The translations under genes were made by a program, and so were the position numbers. From Porphyridium purpureum (Eukaryota; Rhodophyta; Bangiophyceae; Porphyridiales; Porphyridiaceae): a stretch of 64,000 bases of DNA. The first letter of the stretch is position 1, and each line of letters starts with the position of its first letter. The notes under the pieces were generated by a model. It was not told the origin of the DNA, did no database searches, and saw only the letters and a list, made by a program, of their open reading frames with translations. The stretch is taken from the NCBI GenBank assembly GCA_008690995.1, contig VRMN01000012.1, positions 355,515 through 419,514 of the forward strand, in the 5' to 3' direction. Shown piece after piece: positions 10,010-20,797 of the stretch.

Positions 10010-10196
10010 GCGCGGCGCAAGCTGCGCGAGGCCCAGGGGGGATCAATGACGCCACCGACACACGCTTTGGACCGGAGGCTTAGATCAAGAACTAGTCATG
10101 GGAGTTATCAATTTCACTGGAGTCACAACATGGTTACAATGGCTGTTATCAGCCAGACATATTATGAGTGTCGAAGCCCAGCGCGAAGAGGACCCA

Positions 10197-13100
10197 TCAC
10201 CGCGGTCTTTTCTTCAACTGCGTTACAGCTTGCGTGCCTGGATCGCCACCGTTTGGGTCAATTCTCAACGTGGTGGTATTGTAGCTGGCGCACAGCGCGC
10301 ACTTGTTGAACAGAAAGTGGAAACGGGTCTCGCATTCCTCACCACAGTCGTTGCAGTGCAGTGTGCACGTGGCCGCACGATACTGCTCTGGCATGGGCTG
10401 GCGCGCAAGGAGCCGGTCTAGACGTTCAAAGTACTCGCTCATGTCTGCCAGCGACTTCTGGCAGTACGGGCATTTGAGCGAGGTTTTTCTGTACTTCTCA
10501 AAGCACTCAAAGTGCATCACGTGCCCACAGCGCAGGTACTTGATGTGGCGCGTCGACATAAACATGTGCTCATGACAAATCGGACAGTTGGATTCCATGA
10601 CTCGCTCAATGCACTTGTGCGTCGCGAAGTGCTGCGCGCGGATGCACGCATTGCACTTCATGCAGTGCACATTATCGATACCAAGTCCCTTTCCTACGCG
10701 GCACACGTTGCACATGTGGCAGTGATAGATGCTCCGCGATTCATCATTGTCCCACAGACGACACACTTTGCAAAAGTACTTGCCCATGGTTTTGCCGCAC
10801 GCAGGATTGCGACACGTCCTAGCTGCTGACTGCACTTCGTGGCAGTGCATACATACCATCTTGACGGTCTCGTAGCGGTCAATAGCGTGGGCTTCGTGCG
10901 CGTCGTGGCATAGCCGGCACGGGTATATTTTGTTGCAGCATGCGCTCACGACTTTGCAGTCGCGCCGGTAATGCTGACAGCCTAATACCTTGGCGGTTGC
11001 ATCCGCGTAAGACGGTGCTAGCATTTTAGGAGATGCAGCCCACCCGCTTGCGCGTGTCGAAAGTTGAACGTCCGCAGCAGAAGCGGGAGCATCACTACCA
11101 GAAACAATCGCGCCTTCACGCGACCCGGCGGACCGAGCCCCGTCATTTTCACCAGAAGCAGCAAAGTGTGCTTTCCCATCAGGAACATCAATTTTGGCGT
11201 GCCGCCACGAGCTGAGCATGAGATTTTGCATGAGTCTGCTCTTCATGTCGGCCGACAAAGAATCGTCATTGGCGATCGCACGGATCGCGCGCTGCATATC
11301 CTCCTTTCCTTGGGTAAAAAAGCGATTGAGCAGCGTCTGCTCTTCGCTACTTTCCAACGGACTGGCCTGCGTGGTCTTGGCCTCCTTCTTCTCCTGTCTA
11401 ACGGGCAGAATCGACTGCACGTTTGGAAACCACGCCAGCAGCCACTTTTCAAACATGGTCGAGCGTGTCACGGACAGCAAGTGCGACATCATCGATTGCT
11501 GCTCTTCTGCGCTGAGCGTCTGAATCATCCATGGGAGCATTTCCCGAAGTCTTTCTTCCGGAATTTGACCAAAAATTCGACCCACCACTTCGGTTTGCTC
11601 GTCAGGCGTAAATAATTCAATCAGCAGCGGCCACAACTGCTTTTCCTCCTCGTCCAAATGCGCGAGCATGTCTGCACGCAGCACACGCAGAAGAATATGC
11701 ACACTGCGCAGCAAGCGAATGCACTCGTCTGGCTCACCGACACACTGTAACCGGTCCAGACTTTCAATCACGGTGGCAAATAGGTACCGTTCTCCGCAGT
11801 GCTCTTCATGGTACCGATCCGCCACTCCCGGCTGCCGCGCATTCAACGCCGGAAGCACGATCAAATCTTCGGCGCGCGAGTGCTGATCGACCATGCGCGA
11901 AAGGAACCGGAAACGGTTTGACAGTTGAGCAATTTTGTTCGGGTGCGGAATTGGGATGGGCATGTCCGATTCCTCGCGCTCCTCGTCTGAATCAGTGCCA
12001 ATGAGCTCGTTGATTTGCTCGTGCAAGCAGGAAAGCTCAATACGGATGGCCTTATGCACGCGGTATATTTCAGACACGGGTCCTGTTTCGTGCAGTTTGG
12101 TCTCTTCCTGCAGCTCGCGCTTGCTGTACGAATGCAACTCGGGTATGCGCAGGACTAGCTCGTCCCATTCCAGTCGCCTGATGACGCCCTTCTGTACGGC
12201 GCGTGCAAGCACGAGAGAAACGTCCTTGAACACGGTGTCTGGCGCGGAGCGCAGAATGTTGCGCAGCAAGTCGATGCGCTGCTTTGTGCTGAGTGGCTCG
12301 ATCAGCCACGGGAAGATATCCAAACTCATTTTGGTGAACGCGTTGCGCACCATGTTATCCTGAGCCTGGAGTGAGAAGTGCTGCCGCACCATGGGCAGCA
12401 AGCGGTCCTCCTCGTCTCGCATATGCTCAAACATCTCGGCCTTGACGGCTCGAAACGAGGCGACAAACATCGCCCTTTTCGACGCGCGCTCGTCCGTGCT
12501 TTCCTTTGGAATGCGCAAGTATTCAGCACTGGCGTCGATAAGCTTTTGAATCTGTTGGCACTCCTCTTCGTGTTCGCCTTTTAGCATGGAATTCGCGTCA
12601 TGAGCCCCTTCCTTGGTTTGCTCGCTGTGCCCTGAGCGACTTTGGAGCTGCGGAATGATGTAAGCGTCTTCGCCCGCTGAATGGCCCTCTAGCACATGCT
12701 GCAAGAATGTCAGACGCGCAAGAATGTACCGCACCTCGTAGTCATCCATGTCCCAAGACGTCGTGTACTCGCATAATGTTTCGAGATCCTTGAGCTCCCC
12801 GCGAATCGCGGCGTGAATGCTGGTGATCTCAACCAGCGGATTCACCGCGCCAGATGTCGACGCGGCCTGTTTCATTTTAGGCAGCTTGGAGCAGATGGCG
12901 CTCCACTCGCTCGCTGGCAGTGCGGAAATGATCGTGCCTGCAACCTCCCCGAGCTGTTTGTCAGACGCGTATCGCTCAATCTCGCCGAGGAAGCGCAGGC
13001 GTTCTTCGTACGACAGTACGCGCAGCGTCCAGGGCAGCACAGGGGCTGAGACGGCTGCGGCAAGCACGGCCACCAGGAGCTCGCCCTGCTCGGAATGCGT

Positions 13101-13811
13101 AAAGAGGTCTTTCATGACTGGCAGTAGCACGAGCTCTTCGTCATCCATGTGCGTTTTGATCGCTTCGCAGAACATGTCGGTCAGCCTCTTCACTTCCTTT
13201 AGCAGCTGCGACCGGTCCTGCTCGTACGGCGTTCGTCTTGCCTGCGCGTGCTCCAGGGGCTCTCTCTGTCCTTTCTCTTCCTGCTGCTCGTGAGCTTGTC
13301 CGCTGAGCGCATCGTACCGCCTGGCCGACGCGCCCACGCCGTCCTCCTCATACTCGTGGATGAGTGGCCTCGTTTTCATTTTCTCCAGCCCGGCGACCAG
13401 GAGCGCGTGCAGCTCGCTCACATTTTCATGCTCGCGCTCCCACTTGTCCACCAGCGTGCCGAGCAGAACCCCCTTCATGCCTGAAGGCAGAGCCGTGGCC
13501 GCCGGCTTTTTCACCTTGAGTTGCAGCGCGGGCAAAATGTACGCGTCTTCGGCCAGACAATGGTCGGTGAGCATGGTGCGGAAGAAGTCTAGCCTAAGGC
13601 GGAGCTCGTCGAGTTTTTGTTCGGACACGGCGCACGTGAGCGCCTGCACGTCTGCGCGAAACATGTACAAGTCGCTTCGAATTGCCTTGTGCACGTTGAA
13701 GACCTCTGCGAGCGGGCCGTACTGCGGCCACTCACTGGACGCGACGCGTCCATCCCACTCTGACGCGAGCCGCGCGCCGCCTTGCGCCAGACTCTGCGCA
13801 CACTCTGCCTT

Positions 13812-13848
<37 letters not shown>

Positions 13849-14034
13849 GAATGCACGGCGCGCGGCAGTAGCGCAACTGGCAGCGCCGCTGCCGTCGGCG
13901 ACGCCACGTGGCTCCCGGGCGTCGCGCACGCTCCTTACGACGCGCGCACCACCACCACGATCATCCTCCTCGTCCTCCTCATCCTCTCCATGTTCCCGCG
14001 CACGCTTCTCGCCCACCACCCGCAGCGACGCCAT
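10197..14034 (-). CDS. BTS: BRUTUS-like E3 ubiquitin ligase (3x hemerythrin + CHY/CTCHY + RING)
   Basis: The main frame (13907..10197) encodes three hemerythrin domains with HxxxE-type iron ligands (FNVHKAIRSDL, LTDHCLAEDAYILPAL, THMDDEELVLLPV; TSIHAAIRGEL, LEGHSAGEDAYIIP, FEHMRDEEDRLLP; YRVHKAIRIEL, VDQHSRAEDLIVLP, AHLDEEEKQLWP). These are followed by CHY and CTCHY zinc fingers, a RING-H2 (CPICHEHMF...CGHVMHFECF...CPYCQ) and a final zinc ribbon (CNDCGEECETRFHFLFNKCALC). Plant BRUTUS ligases sense iron through the hemerythrins and ubiquitinate iron-response factors; that role is inferred here. The frame has no ATG before domain 1. An ATG at 14034 opens 32 codons with an acidic cluster ending GTC|GTAAGG at 13938. 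Splicing 94 nt to the first CAG of the poly-Gln run (exon 2 from 13844) restores phase, giving about 1247 residues. The intron is a proposal; the ligase call is firm. Confidence 0.92.
13815..13847 (-). repeat. CAG repeat coding poly-Gln
   Basis: Ten CAG codons plus CAA on the minus strand give Gln11 near the N-terminus of the BRUTUS-like protein. The run also supplies many possible CAG splice acceptors for the proposed intron. Further CTG-rich sequence lies at about 14100-14140. Confidence 0.95.
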
Positions 14035-14443
14035 GGCGGAGCGCCTCCCCACCCCTCCTCCTACTGCAGCTGTTGTTGCTGCTGGTGCAGCTTTTATTGC
14101 TCCTGCTGCTGCTGCTGCTGCTGTTGCTGCTGATGCTGGCGGTGGAGGTGTCCCCTCTCTCTCTCTCTCCCTCCCGCCCTCGGGTCCTGCGTTCTTGCGT
14201 CTTGCTCGCGTCCGCGCTCTTCCCGCGCGCTCGCGCCCCTGTCGCTTTCGCGGCGCAAACGGCGCACATCTGCGGCCATAGCAACGCGCGCCGCGTTGCT
14301 ACGCAAAAAAAAACGCACGCGCCGCTTCGCCCCTTCGCACGCTCCACGCAGCGCGCACCACGCGGCACGCCCGTACCAAAACGCTCCCTCCCAATCACAC
14401 ACCGATCGCGCAACACAGGCGCGGGTACTGCGGGAGTCGGCGC

Positions 14444-14594
14444 GGTACAGCGGGTGTAGACTGAAGTACAGCGGGAGTACAGCGGGTGTAGAGTGAAGTA
14501 CAGCGGGAGTACAGCGGGAGTACAGCGGGAGTACAGCGGGAGTACAGCGGGAGTACAGCGGGAGTACAGCGGGAGTACAGCGGGAGTACGGTGG
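14444..14594 (+). repeat. 11-bp tandem repeat GTACAGCGGGA
   Basis: Begins with variant units mixed with GTGTAGAGTGA spacers (14444-14496), then eight perfect consecutive copies from 14497 and a decayed copy at 14585. It lies between the 5' end of the BRUTUS-like gene and the 3' end of the hydrolase gene. The 11-bp spacing places each GTAC core on roughly the same helix face. Confidence 0.95.
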
Positions 14595-14659
14595 ATCGGA
14601 GGAAGACGGGAATGCCTGGGGTTCAAGAGGTGTGTGAGGTTTAATAAAGTGGGAAGGGT

Positions 14660-15583
14660 TTAGAGGTGGGCGGTGATCCACGTGACTATCGCTTCGCGGA
14701 CCTTGGGGCCGTCCTGCTCGTGCAGCAAGTCATGCCACATCCCGTCAAACTTGCTGATCTGCTTGTCGGCGGCGGGAAGCTTGTCCACAAACGCTTGCAT
14801 GCCCACAGGGTCGACCAGCGTGTCCTCCGAGCCAATAAACACACACACCGCGCCGCGCATGCGCTCAATCCGCTCGGGCTCGTTCACCGTGCCGTACGAC
14901 ACAAGCATCTCCCGCCCAGAGCGCACGCGAAGCTTCTCGGTGTAGTTGTTCGGGTCGTTCTCAAACTGCTTCTGGTTCTCCTCAAACGGACTGGGCGGCA
15001 ATTTCAGCACCTGCGCCGTGGGAATCAGCAAACTCAGCAGCGACGACATCGCGGCAAGAATGCGGCCGTACAGTCCGAACATGTCGGCGGGCGGAACCAC
15101 CGCGGGCGAGATCAGGACGGCGCCTTGGAAATCCTGCGGACGGTCTTGCAGAATCAGACACGTAATCAAGCCGCCCATCGATGTGCCCTGAATAAACACG
15201 GGCAGCTTTTGCTTCTCCAGCTCTGGGTCACGCGCCTTTTGCTCGTCGAGCGCCTGCAACACGTCGGCTGTCAAGTCAGACATGTTGAAGAATCCACGCA
15301 ACCCGCCCGACTTGCCGTGGCCCGTGTGGTCATTCGCAAGGACCACGATGCCCATCTTGTTGTACGTCTCCACAATCGATCCGGCGTACTGGTTGCGAAA
15401 GCCGTCCGGCCCAAGCTCCAAGAACTCAAAGCCCGTCCACGCGTGAATCCCATGCACCAGAACGACTACCCCGCGCCGCACGGTCGAGCCCGGCGGATCC
15501 CACCGATACGTCTGGATCTCGTTTCCATTCTTGGCCGACACGAACCGAAACTCGTGCGCGTTCTCCATCTTGCTTGACCCCAT
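14660..15583 (-). CDS. Monoglyceride-lipase-like alpha/beta hydrolase (serine aminopeptidase S33 type)
   Basis: 307 residues from the first in-frame ATG (MGSSKMENAHEF). Motifs: oxyanion loop VHGIHAWTG (about 44-52), NDHTGHGKSGG (85-95), nucleophile elbow GTSMGG with Ser about 135, catalytic Asp in GSEDTLVDP, and catalytic His in MWHDLLHE near residue 284. This is the layout of monoacylglycerol lipases and lysophospholipases, which release fatty acid from monoacylglycerol or lysophospholipid. No signal peptide or membrane segment is seen, so a cytosolic or lipid-droplet-associated location is likely. The substrate cannot be told from sequence. Confidence 0.9.
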   Translation of the reverse strand: MGSSKMENAHEFRFVSAKNGNEIQTYRWDPPGSTVRRGVVVLVHGIHAWTGFEFLELGPDGFRNQYAGSIVETYNKMGIVVLANDHTGHGKSGGLRGFFNMSDLTADVLQALDEQKARDPELEKQKLPVFIQGTSMGGLITCLILQDRPQDFQGAVLISPAVVPPADMFGLYGRILAAMSSLLSLLIPTAQVLKLPPSPFEENQKQFENDPNNYTEKLRVRSGREMLVSYGTVNEPERIERMRGAVCVFIGSEDTLVDPVGMQAFVDKLPAADKQISKFDGMWHDLLHEQDGPKVREAIVTWITAHL

Positions 15584-16453
15584 TTTCAACACGAAGCGTC
15601 AGCTTCTCACCTCGACGCAGGTGAAGCACGCACGCGCTGAACCCGCACCGGTGCCGCGGACGGAGGGCGCAAAGCGCGCGGGCGTAAGTGAGTGTGATAA
15701 CAACGCTTCAACGACGTGCGAAAGTCTCTTCCCCGTTCAGCTGCAAGTCTCCAAGATTCGACTCCTTCAGGAATCAACCCTTATAATCAAACACGCGCGT
15801 TTTATTATGAAACGAGCGCGTCCGTTCGCGAGCCGATCAGCCAACGGACGCGGCGCGACCGCTGCCGCGCACTCGTGGCACGCGATAATGCGGCCACACA
15901 ATGTGGTCGACCAGCCCGTGCTGGTCTTCGCGTCACTCCCTGAAGCCAGCACTCTCTGCATGTCAGACCACACGCACATCCGAGCTCGGTATACTCACGT
16001 GCCAGGAGTATATTTCATTCCCTGCGTGCCAGAATCAGAGAACCGAGCGGCTGTGAAGACAGTATCAGACAGTAGTTTCAGAAATGTCAGTCACGTGCAG
16101 CTACTCTATTCCTTCCAGCTCGCAACGTCTTTGCACAAACATGTCGTTCATCGTTTCAAGCCGAGTACACACGCGGTCACGCCGAGCACCGTCAAAGACA
16201 TCTTCGATTCACACCAAACTGTCGCGAGCGCGAGGAACACACAGCCCACAGGCGTTTCCATCTGTCCACACAAGCGCCCTGACTCGCCGCTGGTCACATG
16301 CTGATGCACTTGGCGGCCGAACGCGCGGCTCAGAGTGCGACAACAGGGCTTCGCGACCCTTCAACGAGAACGAGTGTGATGTGGTGCGCTCAGTGAGCTG
16401 CGTGTGAACGCGTCGTAGCGGCGTCGCTTCGCTGAAGTAGGCATGCTAGGCGG
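15584..16453. other. Intergenic, divergent promoter region
   Basis: About 870 bp between the minus-strand hydrolase and the plus-strand WD40 gene. No frame is convincing and no clear TATA box was picked out. Confidence 0.45.
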
Positions 16454-18457
16454 ATGTTCTCATTCAAAGGAGACGATTGCTCTCACATTCGCGCTGGTGG
16501 CTTGACGTTACGATCGCAGCGGGTGTCGGAGAGGAGACGTTCACTGGCTTGCTCTGCTTTTGTGCAAGAGTACAAGCTCGCACTCGGTGTCGCAGAAGAG
16601 GTCTCGGCCATGGCGGAAACCAGAACGCGGGGGCCGATACCTTCATCAGCTTTGGCTTCTGGAGACGGGACACAAATACATGAGGCATCTTGTCCCGCGC
16701 AGGTATTAAGTGGACACGCGGGGTCCTTAAATTCATTGGCATGGTCTTCCGATGGCAACCTTGCGTCAGGCGGTGATGATAAGGTTGTCAAACTCTGGCA
16801 TCCTCCGTCAGGAACGTGCTTGCAGACGTTTCATGGGCACACGCACTTTGTAACAAGCGTGCGTTTCGCCCCGGACGGAAAATGGCTTGTGTCCGGCAGT
16901 TTAGACAGGACCGTGAAGCTCTGGGACGCCAAGAATGGCGCGTGCCTTCATGACTTCAAGCACAATCGGCACAAGATCTACGCGGTCGACATCTCACCTC
17001 TCGGCCAAACTTTCGCTTCTGCCGGGGACGGCTTGAAGATTCAGTTGTGGAACGCGTGGAAGTACGAGTGTGAACACTCTCTAGGATCAGCAAGAGACTC
17101 ACATACTCGCAGCGTAAAGTCGGTTCATTTCTCGCCGGATGGACAGCGCCTAGTCAGCGGGAGCTCAGACCGCACAATCAAGATATGGGATGTTTTCTCG
17201 GGGGATTGTATTCACACGCTGGATTCGCTGGGTACCGAAGTACAAGCCGTCCGCTTCTCACCCAGCAATGAGTTGGTGGCATCGGTTGCACAAACCGGTG
17301 GGATCAGGCTATGGGATGTCCGTGCCGGCACATATGTGCGCACAATTCAAGCACCCGGGGTTATCTATTCATTGTCGTTTTCGCCCGACGCACAGGAGCT
17401 AGCGTCCGCTGGTAAGGGTGGAAACATCAGCATCTGGAGCGTAGAGACAGGCAAACGCGTAGACATGTTGAAGGGACATGAGTGGATAACACGCTCAGTT
17501 GCTTTTGCGCCGGACGGCCGGAGCCTAGCATCCTGCGGCACTGATCTTAAAGTGAGCGTTTGGATCACTCGCGAACTTCGGTCACGAAATTGCGAGTTGC
17601 CGTCGAAACCGCGGCCAGAACCGCGGCCAAAACCGCGGCCAGAACCGCGGCCAGAACCGCAGCCAGAACCGCGGCCAGAACCGCGGCCAGAACCGCGGCC
17701 AGAACCGCGGCCAGAACCACAGCCAGAACTGCAGCCAGAACCGCAGCCAGAACCGCAGCCAGAACCGCAGCCAGAACCGCGGCCAGAACCGCTAGTAGAA
17801 CCGCGGCCAGAACCGCGGCCAGAACCGCGGCCAGAACTGCAGCCAGAACTTCAGCCGGAACTGCAGCCAGAACTGCAACCGGAACTGCAGCCAGAACTGC
17901 AACCGGAATCCCAGCCGGAAAGACAGCCGAAATCCCAGTCGGGATCCCAGCCGCAAATGCGGTCGGAGCAAGAGCCAGCACTGGTTTCAGAACTGGTGCC
18001 TCTCCCGGACCAAGTGCAACAAGGGGAGCAAAAGCCTACACAGGCGCCTGCGTTGCTCAATGTGGTCCGACCGGAATCGGAAGACTTGCCAGGGCTTGAC
18101 CCAGCAGATATGGACGCAGATCTCCCATCGTACCACAGCTCCAATGAAGATTCTAGCCCAAATGCCGCGGGACCAGTGAAGCGCGCACGTCTTGACAATA
18201 CGTGGCAGTCCGTGTCTGACGCAAGCGCGCTCCTGGTGTGGAAAGACGCCTACATAGAAATAAGTCAAACTCTCGAAGTACCTGAGCTAAGCGTGGAGTC
18301 AGCAAGCGATGTGGCTTTTGAACTACTCAACGGGTCCATATCCTCGCGAGCCGTAGAATTGGCGATGCGTGCCAGAGATCGAAACAGAAGTGGGTCTATC
18401 AGTTTGACTCAATTCATCCTCGCTATGAAGGCTCTTGCGAACTCACGCATCTTGTAG
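16454..18457 (+). CDS. WD40 propeller protein with Pro-Glu repeat and C-terminal EH/EF-hand-like segment
   Basis: 667 residues from ATG at 16454; ATG at 16610 (MAETRTRG) is an alternative start. Seven WD40 units run from about residue 80 to 375 (for example [51 protein letters not shown]), enough for one closed propeller. From about residue 378 a 12-bp DNA repeat encodes (EPRP/EPQP)n for about 100 residues. An acidic linker follows, then a final ~75 residues with [20 protein letters not shown], one EF-loop of an EH-type domain. Two larger relatives with WD40 followed by full EH pairs lie at 56270 and 60288, so this looks like a diverged family member. Function unknown; EH domains usually bind NPF-bearing trafficking proteins. 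Confidence 0.86.
   Translation: MFSFKGDDCSHIRAGGLTLRSQRVSERRRSLACSAFVQEYKLALGVAEEVSAMAETRTRGPIPSSALASGDGTQIHEASCPAQVLSGHAGSLNSLAWSSDGNLASGGDDKVVKLWHPPSGTCLQTFHGHTHFVTSVRFAPDGKWLVSGSLDRTVKLWDAKNGACLHDFKHNRHKIYAVDISPLGQTFASAGDGLKIQLWNAWKYECEHSLGSARDSHTRSVKSVHFSPDGQRLVSGSSDRTIKIWDVFSGDCIHTLDSLGTEVQAVRFSPSNELVASVAQTGGIRLWDVRAGTYVRTIQAPGVIYSLSFSPDAQELASAGKGGNISIWSVETGKRVDMLKGHEWITRSVAFAPDGRSLASCGTDLKVSVWITRELRSRNCELPSKPRPEPRPKPRPEPRPEPQPEPRPEPRPEPRPEPRPEPQPELQPEPQPEPQPEPQPEPRPEPLVEPRPEPRPEPRPELQPELQPELQPELQPELQPELQPESQPERQPKSQSGSQPQMRSEQEPALVSELVPLPDQVQQGEQKPTQAPALLNVVRPESEDLPGLDPADMDADLPSYHSSNEDSSPNAAGPVKRARLDNTWQSVSDASALLVWKDAYIEISQTLEVPELSVESASDVAFELLNGSISSRAVELAMRARDRNRSGSISLTQFILAMKALANSRIL
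17608..17910 (+). repeat. 12-bp coding minisatellite (CCAGAACCGCGG)
   Basis: About 25 units with variants GCGG/GCAG/CTGCAG in the third and fourth codons, encoding repeated Pro-Glu-Pro-Arg or Pro-Glu-Pro-Gln. Units stay in frame. The 3' third carries more substitutions than the 5' part. Confidence 0.93.
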
Positions 18458-19591
18458 TCATCGTATGGGCATGGCGTGCGACATCCAGATTATGTGAAAG
18501 GCCACATGCGCTGGATCATTTTCTTGCTCACTGGCCTGACCAGGAACCAAAGACACTTTGGCTGTGCTCTTCTCCTCATTCAACACGCATACTTTTTCAA
18601 GAGAGAGAGAGAGGACGCGTGCGAGAGCAAGCTTGTAGAATAGCGGCGTTGCCTGGGACGTGAATCGAGAGGAACATGGATCTAACCGAGTATCTTGGCG
18701 AAGTGCGGTCCGTAGTCTTTTTTTTTTGTTTGCAAATGGATGATCCATGCTGGCGACGGAAGGAGTTCGAAAGAGACAATGAAGACGTGGAATTCTGAGG
18801 CAGGTAGAAAAGACGAAACGGAGCCAGAGTCAGCGTGTGTGGAACACGTGTGCATCTTTTCAGGTCGAAAGCAAGTCGCCGCGGCATTGGAAGGGCCTGC
18901 TGTATGTTTGCTCAACAGACTACGTCGTGGAAGGTTGCGTTGTCGCGATTGATCATGTTTGTCATGTTGCCATCCAGCATTTGTAGGAACAGCGGAAATA
19001 TCTATGTAAACTTCAAGTCATGGCGTTCTGAGTTTTGCTTCACGAGCGTAGTGGATGATGTCAAGTGATGCTGGTGAACGAATGAATGATCCCGGCGTAG
19101 GTAGGCGACTGCTTGCGCACATTCAAAGGTAGTTCGAACGCGGCGATCTTTAAGGAATTTTTAGCAGAAGAAGGATTTGTGGTCGTTGATTTCAGGCGGT
19201 GAGCATGGCGTGGAAATGTGGGATATGTCAACGGCATGCGAGTCGATGTGTAGGCTTTGCAAATATTTGGATGCGCTGTGTTCATGTGTCTGTACAGTAA
19301 ATCATCCAGGTGGCGTGTGATGTGTGACAGTATTTGTAGGCGGTGAAACGTTTGCCTTTTGGGGAAAGCACGGAACAAGAAAGTTTACATAGACGCGAGC
19401 CCGTGCTGGAATCGGCTACCGCTGACGTGCGGCTAAGCGACAATTCGGAGCATAATTACAGAGCAAGTTGGTGTGCTTGCGGCAGATTAGCCTTCTCCTA
19501 TGTACCGGCTCGCCACAAAGGCTGGATGCACAATTTGACACAAACAAAACTCAGACTCAATTTATCGCTCACGGACTGTATTTGCAGTGCA
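18458..19591. other. Intergenic between convergent genes
   Basis: About 1.1 kb between convergent stops. Contains a short GA run near 18602 and a T10 tract at 18718. No supported gene. Confidence 0.5.
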
Positions 19592-20176
19592 CTACTTCAT
19601 CTTTTGCTGCGCGGGGCGACAGATGACGCGGTGCAGGACTTTGGAAGGGAGGAAGCGGTTCCACATGCGGTACACGACTCTGGCGAAGAAGGCATGGCGG
19701 CCTGCCAGCGTTCCTGTAGTAAGTAGAATTAAAGAGTAAATGGGGCTAACTGCGAGTACGGAGCCTATTCGGTACGACCACGGCCCATCCCGCATATTCC
19801 CTTCCAGACCCATCTTGTTCAGCGCTGGGCGAACGACGCGCACGCTTGTCGTACCCACAATACCAAACACGACACACAGAAACAGCTTATCCAGCACCCA
19901 CTCCACACTATACTTTGCCAACTGCGGCTGCGCACGCGTGGACCAGTCCATCAAAGACTGAAACGCGGTAGGCGCTCCAGCGGACGTCTTTGCCGCCGCA
20001 GCCCCTTGCTTGGCGCTGCCCGATCCATTCCTCGGTGGCGGCACGCCTTGGTGACTCCACCTCGCGATTTGCCACGCTGTCGAGGCGTGCGCCACATCCC
20101 TTCTCATCTTCCCATCGACGCGCTTCCCACATTGCCACAGCCAGGCCGAGCTCACCGTCCTCCTCAGCGCAGCCAT
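19592..20176 (-). CDS. DUF6787-like inner-membrane protein with organellar presequence
   Basis: 194 residues from ATG. Residues 1-60 are Arg/Ala/Ser-rich (start MAALRRTVSSAWLWQ), as in mitochondrial or plastid presequences. Two hydrophobic segments follow: LDKLFLCVVFGIVGTTSVRVV (about 97-117) and IGSVLAVSPIYSLILLTTGTLAG (about 140-162). The stretch NMRDGPWSYRIGSV..SPIYS..L..TGTLAGRHAFFARVVYRMWNRFLP matches what I remember of the DUF6787 family of plants, algae and stramenopiles. The role is unknown. The C-terminus is basic. Confidence 0.72.
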   Translation of the reverse strand: MAALRRTVSSAWLWQCGKRVDGKMRRDVAHASTAWQIARWSHQGVPPPRNGSGSAKQGAAAAKTSAGAPTAFQSLMDWSTRAQPQLAKYSVEWVLDKLFLCVVFGIVGTTSVRVVRPALNKMGLEGNMRDGPWSYRIGSVLAVSPIYSLILLTTGTLAGRHAFFARVVYRMWNRFLPSKVLHRVICRPAQQKMK

Positions 20177-20797
20177 TTCTCAATCCCCACGCAGCCACCG
20201 AAATCCCACAAGAGGTCTCGACAGGACACTCTCACCCCCCTCGTTCAAACCGTGAATTCCACAAACACGAACACAAAATGCACGAATTCTTGCAGCCAGG
20301 GAAATGCCACGCCGTGTGCGCGTATCGCCGCGCTCCGTACACCGGCAGCCACCACACTACACACCCACACAATCACTGCCTCCGTCTCTTTCTCCCTTCT
20401 TCTCGCGCCAAGCGCGCACGAACAAAATCTTTTTCTCTTCGTCTTTTTCTCTTTTAGGGTTTCCTGTCGAAACCCTAACTTTCACTGAACACCCCATCAA
20501 ATCATAAAACACCCTCGTTTTATTAGATACTGCGATCATCGGTTCGGGATACTGTACCTCCAGTTTTGCGTGGCGAATCATGCCGGGTCAGATCTGTTCT
20601 GCCGGGTTGGAAGAGGTACAGTGTGATGTTTATTCGTGAGTTGTGCGAGTTTAATAGAAAAATGGTACAGTGCCGGGTAACCCTAGAGTTGGGTTTTGTG
20701 GAAAAGTTACCCGGGTTTGCGCGAGCGTGCGCGGTTGCGCGTGGCGGCACGGCTTCGACGCGATAGGCGCGTGCGTTTGTGTGTGAGAGAGTGTGTG
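20177..20797. other. Promoter region and diverged left flank of the array
   Basis: Includes the telo-box pair, several GTACAG motifs (about 20553, 20616, 20665) and, from about 20715, sequence that resembles with many changes the last part of the array unit before 26074 (shared GCGGCACGGCT..GACGCGA). No gene is supported. Confidence 0.5.
20454..20478. promoter_or_regulatory. Inverted telo-box pair
   Basis: TTAGGGTTT, 7 bp, AAACCCTAA: a perfect 9-bp inverted repeat of the plant-type telo-box AAACCCTAA. It sits 278 bp upstream of the minus-strand gene at 20176 and 320 bp left of the tandem array. A regulatory role is inferred from the known use of telo-boxes in plant promoters. Confidence 0.5.

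Noticed and set aside
13979-14626. 215-codon minus-strand frame with SRCTPAVLPLY repeats
   Set aside because: Product of translating the 11-bp intergenic repeat; no start context or domain.
17608-17910. CRISPR-like regular repeats
   Set aside because: Units are 12 bp without unique spacers and encode protein in frame; eukaryotic context.
17565-17981. Ala/Val-rich frame opposite the Pro-Glu repeat
   Set aside because: Mirror translation of the 12-bp minisatellite within the WD40 gene.
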